A stretch of 64,000 bases of DNA from Clostridiales bacterium (GTDB taxonomy: Bacteria > Bacillota > Clostridia > Oscillospirales > CAG-272). Positions 26,312 through 35,020 of the stretch are shown here, one piece after another. How positions within the stretch are numbered: position 1 is the stretch's first letter; every line of letters starts with the position of its first letter. Made by a program: the position numbers and the translations under genes. The notes beneath the pieces are model-generated. The model made no database searches and was not told where the DNA came from. It worked only from the letters and a program-made list of their open reading frames with translations. The stretch covers positions 54,700-118,699 of the forward strand of contig DPGK01000021.1 of assembly GCA_003523225.1 (NCBI GenBank), written 5' to 3'.

Positions 26312-28291
26312 ATGAACAATTCCACCCTTACAGTAAAAACATCGGCTATGCGCCGAATTGACCACACCGCAGATCTGTGCATAATCGGCGGCGGTCTTTC
26401 CGGAATGGCGGCAGCACTTTGCGCCGCGCGCCGCGGCACACGCGTGCTGCTGATGCAGGACAGACCCGTGCTCGGCGGAAACGCTTCAAGCGAGATACGT
26501 ATGTGGGTGCGCGGAGCAAAAGGACTTCACAACCGTGAAACCGGTATTGTATCCGAGCTTGAAGAAGAAAACATATACCGCAACCCCACCCTTTGCTATT
26601 CTATATGGGACAGCGTAATGTGGGGAAAGGTCAAGGACGACCCGAATATCGAGCTGCTGCTCAACTGCTCCTGCGTTGATGCGGAAACAGAGGACACCCC
26701 CACCGGTCGCCGCATAAAATCCGTGGTCGGCTGGCAGCTTACTACATATACCTGGCACACAGTAAAAGCCAAATACTTCTCCGACTGCTCCGGTGACTCG
26801 GTGCTCGCCACTCTTACAGGCGCGGAATGGCGCGTGGGACGTGAGGGACGCGGTGAGTTCGGAGAAACGATAGGTCCTGAGGTCAGCGACAAAAAGACCA
26901 TGGGAATGTCCTGTCTGCTTCAGGCGCGCGAGACCGAAGCTCCCGTCAAATTCATCCCGCCGGAATGGGCTTACGTTTACCCCGAAGACTCCGATTTCAT
27001 CGGTCAGGGCAAAAAGAAATCCTCTGCCGCGGACAAAAAGACAGCCGAGGACGCCGACTTCATCTGGAACGGCAAAAACAGCAAGACCGCCGCGGAAGCC
27101 GCGGGAGAAAAATCCGCCACCGAGCTGCTTGCAAACGGAGCAAGCATTTCAGGTATTGAAATAAAGACCACCTCGACTTGTACGCGCACTCACGCGCTGG
27201 GCACCTCCAAAGGTAACTTCTGGTGGATAGAGCTTGGCGGAGAAAACGACAGCATACACGACACTGAATGGCTGCGCGACGAGCTGCTTAAGATCGCCTT
27301 CGGTATCTGGGATCACATAAAGAATCACGGCGACCATCACGCCGAAAACTGGGAGCTTGAATGGGTTGGCTTTTTGCCCGGCAAGCGCGAATCTCGCAGA
27401 TACGTCGGCCCGTACACTCTTACGCAGAACGATGTCGAGGCAGGCGGAAAATTCGACGATGTGATAGCCTACGGCGGATGGCCGATGGACGATCACAATC
27501 CCGGAGGCTTCAAGGCTCCCGCCGACGAATCGGCGTCGACCCTTCACCCCACACCATCGCCTTACGGTATTCCCTACCGCGTGCTTTATTCGGCAAACAT
27601 TGAAAATATGTTCTTTGCCGGACGCAACATAAGCGCCACCCACGCCGCAATTTCCTCCACCCGTGTAATGGCAACCTGCTCACTGCTCGGTCAGGCGGTC
27701 GGTGAGGCTGCGGCAATATGCGTGGCAGAAAACATCATGCCCGCGCAGGTCTCGGAAAGCTATGTTCCGCTGCTTCAGGAAAGACTGCTCGACGACGGCT
27801 GCTATCTGCCCGGTCTTACCCGCAGTATCCCGGAGCTGACAAAATCGGCAAAGATCAATCTTCCCGCCGAAGAGCTGGCACTTCTTCAGAACGGCATGGA
27901 GCGTCCCGACGCAGAAATGACGCGCAACTACGCCGAGCTTGACAAAGGCTCAACGCTTGAATTTGATTTTGGCGAGGAGCGTCAGCTTGACACCCTGCGT
28001 CTGGTGTTCGACCCCGACTTCTCCCGCGAGTCAATTTCCCCGGATGTAAAAATGCGTGTATTTGCACAGCGCTGCAACCGTTCGCTTGATTTCGGCGGCG
28101 TAAAGGTAGCAGATACGCTTGTGAAGTCGTTTACCGTCGAGTGCGACGGCAAGGTCGTGTATTCCACCGATAACTGCCACAACTCCCTCGTTCGCATACC
28201 GCTCGGGCTTTCCGCGCGCCGTGTAAGCATCCGCTTCGATGAGACATGGGGAGCGAATAAAGTACATCTTTTCTCGGCGGATATAAGCTGA
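26312..28291 (+). CDS. FAD-dependent oxidoreductase (PF12831-like) with a C-terminal beta domain
   Basis: The 659-residue protein has an N-terminal FAD motif CIIGGGLSGMAAALCAARRG near residue 24, then LGGNASSEIRMWVRGA. FFAGRNISATHAAISSTRVM near 435 is the C-terminal FAD-binding part. Residues ~530-659 form a beta-rich domain reminiscent of sugar-binding modules. Between about residues 226 and 280 lies a Lys/Ala-rich insertion with a degenerate repeat (EDSDFIGQGKK, then EDADFIWNGKN). The family oxidises unknown substrates. GGAGG precedes the start, which touches the stop of the dehydrogenase gene, so the three genes form an operon. Confidence 0.82.
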   Translation: MNNSTLTVKTSAMRRIDHTADLCIIGGGLSGMAAALCAARRGTRVLLMQDRPVLGGNASSEIRMWVRGAKGLHNRETGIVSELEEENIYRNPTLCYSIWDSVMWGKVKDDPNIELLLNCSCVDAETEDTPTGRRIKSVVGWQLTTYTWHTVKAKYFSDCSGDSVLATLTGAEWRVGREGRGEFGETIGPEVSDKKTMGMSCLLQARETEAPVKFIPPEWAYVYPEDSDFIGQGKKKSSAADKKTAEDADFIWNGKNSKTAAEAAGEKSATELLANGASISGIEIKTTSTCTRTHALGTSKGNFWWIELGGENDSIHDTEWLRDELLKIAFGIWDHIKNHGDHHAENWELEWVGFLPGKRESRRYVGPYTLTQNDVEAGGKFDDVIAYGGWPMDDHNPGGFKAPADESASTLHPTPSPYGIPYRVLYSANIENMFFAGRNISATHAAISSTRVMATCSLLGQAVGEAAAICVAENIMPAQVSESYVPLLQERLLDDGCYLPGLTRSIPELTKSAKINLPAEELALLQNGMERPDAEMTRNYAELDKGSTLEFDFGEERQLDTLRLVFDPDFSRESISPDVKMRVFAQRCNRSLDFGGVKVADTLVKSFTVECDGKVVYSTDNCHNSLVRIPLGLSARRVSIRFDETWGANKVHLFSADIS

Positions 28292-28359
28292 GCCATACTC
28301 ACTAAGCCCCTGTCATTTGATTTTTCAGCATAATTGCTCTAAAATCGAACGATTCGGTC

Positions 28360-28388
28360 TTGACAACAGTGAAAAATGACTATATAAT
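28360..28388 (+). promoter_or_regulatory. Perfect-consensus promoter of the solute-binding protein gene
   Basis: TTGACA (28360-28365), 17-bp spacer, TATAAT (28383-28388). Strong expression is expected. Confidence 0.88.
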
Positions 28389-28448
28389 ATTACTCAACCA
28401 CTGAATTATATCGCAAGCATTATTCGAAGAAAGGGTTATGAACAATTT

Positions 28449-29933
28449 ATGAAAAAGATTGCAGCACTTGTACTTGCACTGCTTATGATGGTACCGCTTT
28501 GCGTCTCGTGCGTAAATCCGGGAGAGAGCGGCACAACTACCGCATCCAGCGAGATAAGCACAAACGCACCTGAGGTCACCGATAGCAAGTATGACGCCAA
28601 CGGTTTCCTCAAGGACACACTCCCCAGCCTCAATTTCAACAACGAGGAGATCACAATACTCATGTGGGACAACCACACGATGACGGAATTCTATGATGAC
28701 AGCGAATCCGGTGATTTCATAGGTGAAGCCATCAACGCGCGTAACGCCAAGGTCGAGGAGCGCCTCGGTGTAAAGCTGAAATTTGTGCCTACGCCCGGCG
28801 CAAGCACAAGTGAGGCGGCAGCTTATATCAAGAAAGCACTTGCCGACGCACAGACATCCCCCTCCGAATATGACATCTTTGCTACATACAGCCGCACACC
28901 TCCGGCAATGTCAATTCAGGGTCTTTGCACCAACCTGCTTGAGACAGAGTACTTCAATGTTGATATGCCCTGGTGGCCTGACGCTCTTATGAAAGAATGC
29001 ACCATCAACAACAAGCTGTACTTCTGCTCCGGTGATATTTCCACCAACCTGCTGTGGATGATGATCGCTACCTTCTTCAACGAAAAGCTGGTTGCGGATT
29101 ATCAGTTTGCAAAAACTCCTTACCAGCTTGTCAATGACAACGAGTGGACATTTGACAAAATGGCGGAGCTCACCAAGGATATCTATGAGGACAACGGCGA
29201 CTCCAGAAAGAACTCCGAAGATAAGTTCGGATATGTCATCTATGAAGTCAATATAGATGCTTTCCAGACTGCCGCGGACATTATTTCAATAGACAAGGAC
29301 GAATCCGGCTCACTGGTAGTATCCCCCAGCTACTACGGCGAAAAGCAGATAGACATGGTTTCAAAGGTTTCGAATTTCATGTCCTCTCAGGGTGTTTACC
29401 ATGCAAACAGCACCTCTGTCCGTCAGATATTCTTCGAACAGCGCGCGATCATGATAACAGACCGTGTCTTTATCGTCGCGGGCAAGGACAACGGTGACAA
29501 ATCCAGGATCGAATTTGATTACGGTATAGTTCCCCAGCCGAAATATTCCGCCGACCAGGATAGGTTTGTAACCAACGTCGGTCATCCCTTCACCATGTAC
29601 GCCATTGCAAGCTACTCAGACAACATTGAGATATGCTCTGCACTTCTTGAGGCAATGGGATCCGAAAACTACCGCAGCATTACTCCCAAGGTATTTGAGT
29701 CAGCCATGAAGATCCGTTACGCCAGCGGAGCGGAAGCGGGCAAGATGTATGACATCATCCGTGAAGGCATCAGCTTCGACCTCGGTCGTCTGTTCTGCGA
29801 ATCCTTCGGCAACCACACTGCCAACCTGTTCCGCAAGACAGCGCTTGCAGGTGCATCCTTTGCATCCAACTATGCAGCCGCCAAGTCCACTATTGAAAAC
29901 GGACTCAAGGTGCTTGCAAATGCATTTGATTGA
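28449..29933 (+). CDS. Extracellular solute-binding lipoprotein (ABC sugar-type), orphan
   Basis: A 494-residue lipoprotein with signal peptide and lipobox PLCVSC, an acidic Ser/Thr linker, then a family-1-like solute-binding fold (EITILMWDNHTMTEF near 75, YDIFATYSRTPP near 140, later VTNVGHPFTMYAI). It would capture a sugar or oligosaccharide at the surface. No permease or ATPase gene adjoins, so it must share a transporter elsewhere. A tiny 4-codon frame (ATG at 28438) sits between AAAGGG and the start and overlaps it by ATGA. Its role, if any, is unknown. Confidence 0.88.
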   Translation: MKKIAALVLALLMMVPLCVSCVNPGESGTTTASSEISTNAPEVTDSKYDANGFLKDTLPSLNFNNEEITILMWDNHTMTEFYDDSESGDFIGEAINARNAKVEERLGVKLKFVPTPGASTSEAAAYIKKALADAQTSPSEYDIFATYSRTPPAMSIQGLCTNLLETEYFNVDMPWWPDALMKECTINNKLYFCSGDISTNLLWMMIATFFNEKLVADYQFAKTPYQLVNDNEWTFDKMAELTKDIYEDNGDSRKNSEDKFGYVIYEVNIDAFQTAADIISIDKDESGSLVVSPSYYGEKQIDMVSKVSNFMSSQGVYHANSTSVRQIFFEQRAIMITDRVFIVAGKDNGDKSRIEFDYGIVPQPKYSADQDRFVTNVGHPFTMYAIASYSDNIEICSALLEAMGSENYRSITPKVFESAMKIRYASGAEAGKMYDIIREGISFDLGRLFCESFGNHTANLFRKTALAGASFASNYAAAKSTIENGLKVLANAFD

Positions 29934-29953
29934 TCCTATGAATTAATAAAGCC

Positions 29954-29984
29954 GTGGGCGTCGCGCTTTCAGCGCGACGCCCAC
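29954..29984 (+). terminator. Long stem-loop after the solute-binding protein gene, no U-tract
   Basis: A 13-bp perfect stem (GTGGGCGTCGCGC/GCGCGACGCCCAC) with a 5-nt loop, followed by seven A, not T, on the plus strand. Terminator function is inferred from position. Confidence 0.6.
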
Positions 29985-30056
29985 AAAAAAATTTGAGGCA
30001 TACTGCCCCTGTTTTTCAGGATCGCCGCCGAATATGGCAGTTCACCACTAAACAGC

Positions 30057-30081
30057 AACCGGTGCGCTTAGCGCACCGGTT
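30057..30081 (-). terminator. Stem-loop after the Cys-Asp peptide gene
   Basis: An 11-bp perfect stem (AACCGGTGCGC/GCGCACCGGTT) with a 3-nt loop, 16 bp past the stop of the minus-strand gene. No U-run follows on either strand. Confidence 0.55.
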
Positions 30082-30096
30082 ACTTTATGTGTAATC

Positions 30097-30369
30097 TCAG
30101 GCGTTCTCGGCAGCCTCGTCGGCAGCAGGAGCATCCTCGACCTCGACCTCAACATCATCGGCGTCATCGTCTTCGTCGCAGAAGAGATCATCATCGTCGC
30201 AGTCGCAGTCACAGTCGCAATCACAGTCATCGCAGCAGTACTTGCAGCAGCGCTCGGCAAAGAAGCGGTAAGCTGCATATGCGGCGGCAGCAACAGCCAG
30301 AGTAACACCTACGGTAATGGCGATAACCTTACCGTACTGGGGTTTTTCGGGTTTTCTGAAAAGGCACAT
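30097..30369 (-). CDS. Small membrane peptide with Cys-Asp repeats and an acidic tail
   Basis: I do not recognise this 90-residue protein. It has a short basic N-terminus, one membrane helix (residues ~14-36), then CCKYCCDDCDCDCDCDCDDDD with alternating Cys and Asp, and an almost purely acidic C-terminus ending AADEAAENA. About a dozen Cys and more than 20 Asp/Glu suggest metal binding or a structural role at the membrane, both inferences. It is a real gene: AAGGAGG stands nine bases before the ATG and a clear promoter lies upstream. It stands alone, divergent from prmC. Confidence 0.85.
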   Translation of the reverse strand: MCLFRKPEKPQYGKVIAITVGVTLAVAAAAYAAYRFFAERCCKYCCDDCDCDCDCDCDDDDLFCDEDDDADDVEVEVEDAPAADEAAENA

Positions 30370-30408
30370 GATTATTATCCTCCTTGTTTGTGCTATTTAA
30401 CCACTTAT

Positions 30409-30436
30409 AGTATAACATATTTTCGGCAAAATGCAA
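30409..30436 (-). promoter_or_regulatory. Promoter of the Cys-Asp peptide gene
   Basis: Minus strand: TTGCAT (30436-30431), 16-bp spacer, TATACT (30414-30409) with TGT extension. Confidence 0.7.
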
Positions 30437-30538
30437 CCCCTGAAATAAAGAATAATATGTAAATTATTTTTTTCATCATATATCGTCTCGGCAACCGGAT
30501 ATTTTTTCGCAAAAGCACTTTATTTTTTCGGTTTTATT

Positions 30539-30547
30539 TGGTATAAT
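30539..30547 (+). promoter_or_regulatory. Extended -10 promoter of prmC-ddl
   Basis: TGG followed by TATAAT (30542-30547), no good -35 hexamer at 17 bp. The leader before prmC would be about 33 nt. Confidence 0.55.
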
Positions 30548-30586
30548 ATTTGAATGATAAGCAACCGTGCGCGAAAGGAGCGCTTT

Positions 30587-31444
30587 ATGACCTATAACGA
30601 GCTTTTTGCAGCGCTGTGTGCCGCCGGAATCGGAGATGACAGTGAATGCCGCCGCGAAGCGGCGCTGCTTGCAGAGCACTTCGGAGGCATCCGCGCTTCT
30701 GAGCTGCCATACAGACGCAACGAGGACATGGAGTCTTTGGCGCTTCAGTCAGCTCTTGAGCGCAGAATAAACCGTGAACCGCTGCAATATATTTTAGGAG
30801 AGTGGGAATTTTTCGGGCTTCCATTCCGAGTTACTCCCGACTGTCTTATTCCCCGCCCCGACACCGAGCTGCTTGTTACAACGGCTATGCGTCTGCTTCC
30901 GCCAAAAGCTCATTTTGCCGATCTCGGCACGGGAAGCGGCGCTGTTGCAGTCTCTATACTGAAAAATCGTCCTGATGTATCTGCCACGGCGGCAGACATA
31001 AGCCCCTGCGCGCTCGCCGTCGCCCGTGAAAACGCAAAATGCCACGGTACACTTGAGCGTTGCACGTTTATCTGTGCCGATATGCTATCAAGCGACTTTT
31101 TCAAACGGCTTCCGCACCCTATTGACGCCGTGATCTCAAATCCCCCATACATCCCCACCGATGAGCTTGCGCCGGGTAAAATACAGCCGGAGCTGTGCTT
31201 TGAGCCTGAGCTCGCACTGTGCGGCGGCAAGGACGGGCTTGACTTCTACCGTCAGCTTATACCAAGGTCAGCAGCTCCCGGGGTTCTGTCCGAGGAGGGC
31301 TTTGTCCTGTTCGAGGTTGGCGCGGGAGAAGCGCAGGACGTGGCGCAGATGGGCAAAAACGCCGGATTTTTCCCGCAGATCTTCCGCGACCTTGGGGGTA
31401 TCGAACGCGCCGTTCTGCTGTCGCGCAAGGATCATCAAAATTAA
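30587..31444 (+). CDS. prmC: Peptide chain release factor N5-glutamine methyltransferase
   Basis: Methylates the GGQ glutamine of release factors RF1/RF2 using SAM. The 285-residue protein has an N-terminal helical domain with REPLQYILGEWEFFG near residue 65, then FADLGTGSGAVAVSIL near 108 and the catalytic NPPY motif near 185. AAAGGAG six bases before the ATG at 30587 fixes the start. It is often found next to prfA (RF1) in Firmicutes. Here the neighbours are the Cys-Asp peptide gene and ddl, with prfA nowhere in the window, notable in view of the in-frame UAG codons. Confidence 0.94.
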   Translation: MTYNELFAALCAAGIGDDSECRREAALLAEHFGGIRASELPYRRNEDMESLALQSALERRINREPLQYILGEWEFFGLPFRVTPDCLIPRPDTELLVTTAMRLLPPKAHFADLGTGSGAVAVSILKNRPDVSATAADISPCALAVARENAKCHGTLERCTFICADMLSSDFFKRLPHPIDAVISNPPYIPTDELAPGKIQPELCFEPELALCGGKDGLDFYRQLIPRSAAPGVLSEEGFVLFEVGAGEAQDVAQMGKNAGFFPQIFRDLGGIERAVLLSRKDHQN

Positions 31445-31470
31445 AAACACTGTTAAGAAAGGCTTTGAAT

Positions 31471-32508
31471 ATGAATATTGCTGTGCTTGCCGGGGGACTA
31501 AGCCCCGAGCGTGATGTCTCTCTTTCCTCCGGAGCGCTTATTGCCTCCGCGCTTTCAAGACGCGGACACGCGGTCAGAATAGTTGACATATACGAGGGAA
31601 TGGAACATATCCCGGATGACCCGACAGTTCTTTTTGAACGCGGAAAGAGCTATTCAAGCCCTGTCAGCGATACCGCTCCCGACCTTGACGAGATCCGCCA
31701 CCGTTTCGGAGGACGCAAGGCTCTGATAGGTCCCGGCGTGCTTGAGCTGTGCGCCGCAGCCGATGTGGTCTTTCTGGGGCTGCACGGCGCGATAGGTGAA
31801 AACGGTCAGCTTCAGGCAACACTTGACTGCGCCGGGATAAGACACTATACCGGCACAGGCTACACCGGCGCGCTACTGTCTATGGATAAGGATCTGTCAA
31901 AGCAGCTTATGTCCCGTGCCGGAGTTCCGACCGCCGAATGGATCTACTTTGACACCGAAAAAGGAAGCTCTCAGGAGATCATAAGCAAGATCGGTCTGCC
32001 CTGCGTGGTAAAGCCGACCTCCTGCGGATCGAGCGTAGGCGTTACACTGGTCTACAATTCCGACGAGCTTGATTCCGCGCTTGCCGCCGCACAGAAATAC
32101 GAGCGTCAGCTTGTGGTCGAAAGACTGATAAAAGGACGCGAGCTTACCGTGGGCGTTATCGCCGGACGCGCGTTGCCTCCGGTCGAGATAATCCCCAAAT
32201 GCGGGTTTTATGATTATAAAAACAAGTATCAGAGCGGCATGACGACCGAGTTGTGCCCCGCCCCGCTGACCGACAGCGAAACAAAAAAGGTTCAGGAATT
32301 GGCACTCACGACCTTCCGCGCGCTCAGAATGGAGCAGTACGGCAGAATTGATTTTATTTACGGTGAGGACGGTGTTTTTTACTGTCTTGAAGCCAACGCG
32401 CTTCCCGGAATGACGCCGACGTCCCTCCTACCCCAGGAGGCGGCGGCAGTCGGTATCGGATACGACGAGCTTTGTGAAATGCTCGCGGATATGGCAAGAA
32501 AAAAGTAA
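31471..32508 (+). CDS. ddl: D-alanine--D-alanine ligase
   Basis: ATP-grasp ligase making D-Ala-D-Ala for MurF. The 345-residue protein begins MNIAVLAGGLSPERDVSLSS, with FLGLHGAIGENG near 95, KPTSCGSSVGVTLV near 180 and a C-terminal EANALPGMTPTSLLPQ metal/phosphate motif. FYDYKNKY keeps the Tyr of the omega loop, as expected for D-Ala-D-Ala rather than vancomycin-type depsipeptide ligases. GAAAGG eight bases upstream supports the ATG at 31471 over a TTG at 31465. Cotranscribed with prmC, gap 26 bp. Confidence 0.95.
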   Translation: MNIAVLAGGLSPERDVSLSSGALIASALSRRGHAVRIVDIYEGMEHIPDDPTVLFERGKSYSSPVSDTAPDLDEIRHRFGGRKALIGPGVLELCAAADVVFLGLHGAIGENGQLQATLDCAGIRHYTGTGYTGALLSMDKDLSKQLMSRAGVPTAEWIYFDTEKGSSQEIISKIGLPCVVKPTSCGSSVGVTLVYNSDELDSALAAAQKYERQLVVERLIKGRELTVGVIAGRALPPVEIIPKCGFYDYKNKYQSGMTTELCPAPLTDSETKKVQELALTTFRALRMEQYGRIDFIYGEDGVFYCLEANALPGMTPTSLLPQEAAAVGIGYDELCEMLADMARKK

Positions 32509-32546
32509 GACAGTATCAGCTGTGAACTTACGCTGACCTCACATAT

Positions 32547-32585
32547 AAAAAACAGGTGGCTGACGCGCTTTTGCACGTCAGCCAC
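32547..32585 (-). terminator. Terminator of the second FAD oxidoreductase gene
   Basis: Stem GTGGCTGACG/CGTCAGCCAC (32556-32585) with a 10-nt loop that can pair further. On the minus strand CTG and then six T follow. On the plus strand (after ddl) it is followed by A instead. Confidence 0.75.
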
Positions 32586-32608
32586 AAAAAATCCCGATAA
32601 ATAATGAA

Positions 32609-33964
32609 TCAAAGCTCCACTCCGCGGGATGCAAGCTCGGCGCGGACGTCTGCGGCAGGAATATCACGCGGATCGGCATTCCGCTCGGCGGCAATTGCCG
32701 CGGCAACTCCTGCCGCCTCGCCCATTGCCATGCAAATGGACATCACGCGGTATGAAGCATGAGCTCGGTGCGTACCTGAAATGCATCTGCCCGCCACCAG
32801 AATTCCGAGCACGTCCTTGGGTATCAGTGCCCCGTAAGGTATATCGTAAGGAAGCGCAGGGTGAGAATGTCCCTCTGCCTGTCCTCCTCCGGCGGGATTG
32901 TGTATATCAATAAGGAACCACGCCTTGTGAACCACGGCATCCTCCCTCATTCTTCCCGTTTCAACATCACCGTCACACACCGAGTCAAGCCCGCGTATGC
33001 GGCGCGACTCACGTACACCGAGAGTATCAGCCGAGTCGATCACATGACAGTTTTCGTAACCGGGAATATACTTACGAAGAAACGCCGCGCAGGCGTCGAT
33101 CTGCGTGCGCAGTTCAAGCTCAGCCTCCGCCACCGATGCTGGATCAAGCGGATCGGCGCCGTTCTTCTGCGTGGCGTTGACCACACGCTCGTCAGCCCGC
33201 AGGGTGTGGTGAAGCCGGACTATCGTCACATTTTCGGGAAGCTCACCTTCCCGGTTTTTCTGCTTGCACAGCTCGCGGAATTCCATTCCGGCAAATTCTC
33301 CGGAAGGTATTCTCACTGGGTCGGTTCCGCCCCAGACCGCGATTGCATCCGGGCTGACTCCTCCAAGCAAAAATTCAAGCGTCATAGGCTGAAGCCTGCC
33401 GTCTCCCTCGCGCCCGATATCAAAGGAACAGCCCGCCGCAGCTGCGGCACAGCCGTCGCCGGTACAGTCGATGACCACCCGCGCCGATACCGCGCACAGA
33501 CCTCGCTGGGTCGCAAAGATCACTCCGCATACCCGGCGGCTGTCGCCTTCCCCGTCGGTAATTACATCAGCTACCGCCGCGCCGAGCCAAAGCGTCACTC
33601 CGCTTTCCGATATCATTGCATCGAGTGCTGATTTCGCCGCCTCGCGATTTACGGCAACCTCTCTGCCGTTGCGCGTATGTACGTCGCTTACGGAGTCCTC
33701 AGGCGCGTCGCTCCTCACACGGCGGCAAACCTCATCGTACATCGTACCGCGGCTGACAGAACCGAGAATAGGCGAAACAGCTCCCATAGTCAGCATTCCG
33801 CCGACCGAGCCGTATCTTTCCGCAAGGAGGACGCGCGCACCGTATCGTGCCGCAGAGACAGCCGCGCATATACCGGCAGGACCTGCGCCGCAGACAATTA
33901 TGTCAAATTCATCCCGTATCTCCGGGATCCTTTTTGAATAAAGAATACTGTTGCTGCAATTCAT
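32609..33964 (-). CDS. FAD-dependent oxidoreductase (PF12831-like)
   Basis: A 451-residue flavoprotein: FAD motif CGAGPAGICAAVSAARYGA near residue 25, AERYGSVGGMLTMG, DCTGDGCAAAAAG near 165 and the C-terminal GILVAGRCISGTHRAHASYR near 395. It resembles the larger oxidoreductase at 26.3 kb but lacks its C-terminal beta domain. The substrate is unknown. Such enzymes are abundant in carbohydrate-degrading uncultured Clostridia. It has its own consensus promoter, divergent from a TIM-barrel operon. Confidence 0.84.
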   Translation of the reverse strand: MNCSNSILYSKRIPEIRDEFDIIVCGAGPAGICAAVSAARYGARVLLAERYGSVGGMLTMGAVSPILGSVSRGTMYDEVCRRVRSDAPEDSVSDVHTRNGREVAVNREAAKSALDAMISESGVTLWLGAAVADVITDGEGDSRRVCGVIFATQRGLCAVSARVVIDCTGDGCAAAAAGCSFDIGREGDGRLQPMTLEFLLGGVSPDAIAVWGGTDPVRIPSGEFAGMEFRELCKQKNREGELPENVTIVRLHHTLRADERVVNATQKNGADPLDPASVAEAELELRTQIDACAAFLRKYIPGYENCHVIDSADTLGVRESRRIRGLDSVCDGDVETGRMREDAVVHKAWFLIDIHNPAGGGQAEGHSHPALPYDIPYGALIPKDVLGILVAGRCISGTHRAHASYRVMSICMAMGEAAGVAAAIAAERNADPRDIPAADVRAELASRGVEL

Positions 33965-34010
33965 GATAAAATCCGTTCTTTCATAAACTTCTGCCTGTAA
34001 TATTGTTATT

Positions 34011-34039
34011 ATTATATCATACGTTGATCACGGTGTCAA
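34011..34039 (-). promoter_or_regulatory. Consensus promoter of the second FAD oxidoreductase gene
   Basis: Minus strand: TTGACA (34039-34034), 17-bp spacer, TATAAT (34016-34011). Confidence 0.85.
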
Positions 34040-34056
34040 TAATTATGGGTTTTGTA

Positions 34057-34101
34057 TTGACATCCGCGCGCTATCAGTGATATAATTTAATATATTAAAT
34101 T
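34057..34101 (+). promoter_or_regulatory. Promoter and 18-bp palindrome of the TIM barrel-EEP-ylmH operon
   Basis: TTGACA (34057-34062), 18-bp spacer, TATAAT (34081-34086) with TGA extension. A perfect 18-bp AT palindrome (34084-34101) overlaps the -10 and the start site, a good place for a repressor operator. The two divergent promoters are only about 20 bp apart and may be controlled together. Confidence 0.75.
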
Positions 34102-34126
34102 AATTCAGAACATGAAAGGCGACACG

Positions 34127-34999
34127 ATGCTTATAAGTGCAAACACAGGGCTTCACAGTGCCAACCCCAGCGGAGTCCGCTATGATATGGTCGAAGCTGT
34201 GGATTTTTTTGCTGACGCAGGCTTTGAGTCTCTTGACGTAAACTTCTGCGGAACGATCTACCGGAACAATCCCAAAAAACAGCACGAGTGCATTCTTGAC
34301 GGCGAGGAATCGGAATGGCGTGCAAGAATAGACCGCCTCGGTGAGCGCGCCGCCGCGCGCGGACTGCCGATAAAGCTCTCGCATCTGCCATTTTTCGCAT
34401 ATGCGGATGAGGATGACCCGGAATACCCGTTTCGCATTGCAATGCTGCGCCGCGCCGCCAACGCCGCCGCAATACTGGGCGCACGGTATACAGTCCTGCA
34501 CGTTGCCCCCACCACGGATGCAACGCTCAGCTACGCAAGAAAAATATGCTGCATCGCCGCCGAATACGGAATAGGCATTGCCGTTGAAAACAGCCCGCGC
34601 TCAACAATACCCGTCCTTTGCGAATCGGTGGACAGGCTTGCCGCCGAAGGCTTTGACGTTGGGGTGTGCTATGACACCGGCCACGCAAACCTTACGGGAC
34701 TTGGGCAGAAGGATATGCTGCATGAGATAGGAAGCAGACTTGTAATGCTTCATGTACACGACAACAACGGCGAAAAGGATCAGCATCTTCCGCCCTTCTT
34801 CGGCAACATAAACTGGCGCGAGGTCATGGAGGCGCTTGCCGATATAGGATATAAAGGAGACTTCAATTACGAGGTCGGCACTCCTGCGCTTCCGGATGAC
34901 CGCGAGATACGTCTGGCGCACTCACGAGGAATGGTAGCCGTCGCCGACGGATTCCGCAACATCTACTTATCAAAGCTGAAAAGCAATCAGACAGTATAA
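34127..34999 (+). CDS. Xylose-isomerase-like TIM-barrel protein (sugar phosphate isomerase/epimerase family)
   Basis: A 290-residue AP-endonuclease-2-type barrel: YTVLHVAPT near residue 125, GIAVENSPRS near 155, CYDTGHANLTG near 185, MLHVHDNNG near 210 and FNYEVGTP near 245 carry the metal ligands. The reaction is unknown. GAAAGG seven bases upstream favours the ATG at 34127 over one at 34112. It is the first gene of an operon with an EEP lipoprotein and ylmH. Confidence 0.85.
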   Translation: MLISANTGLHSANPSGVRYDMVEAVDFFADAGFESLDVNFCGTIYRNNPKKQHECILDGEESEWRARIDRLGERAAARGLPIKLSHLPFFAYADEDDPEYPFRIAMLRRAANAAAILGARYTVLHVAPTTDATLSYARKICCIAAEYGIGIAVENSPRSTIPVLCESVDRLAAEGFDVGVCYDTGHANLTGLGQKDMLHEIGSRLVMLHVHDNNGEKDQHLPPFFGNINWREVMEALADIGYKGDFNYEVGTPALPDDREIRLAHSRGMVAVADGFRNIYLSKLKSNQTV

Positions 35000-35020
35000 A
35001 AGACCATCAAGGAGATCGCC

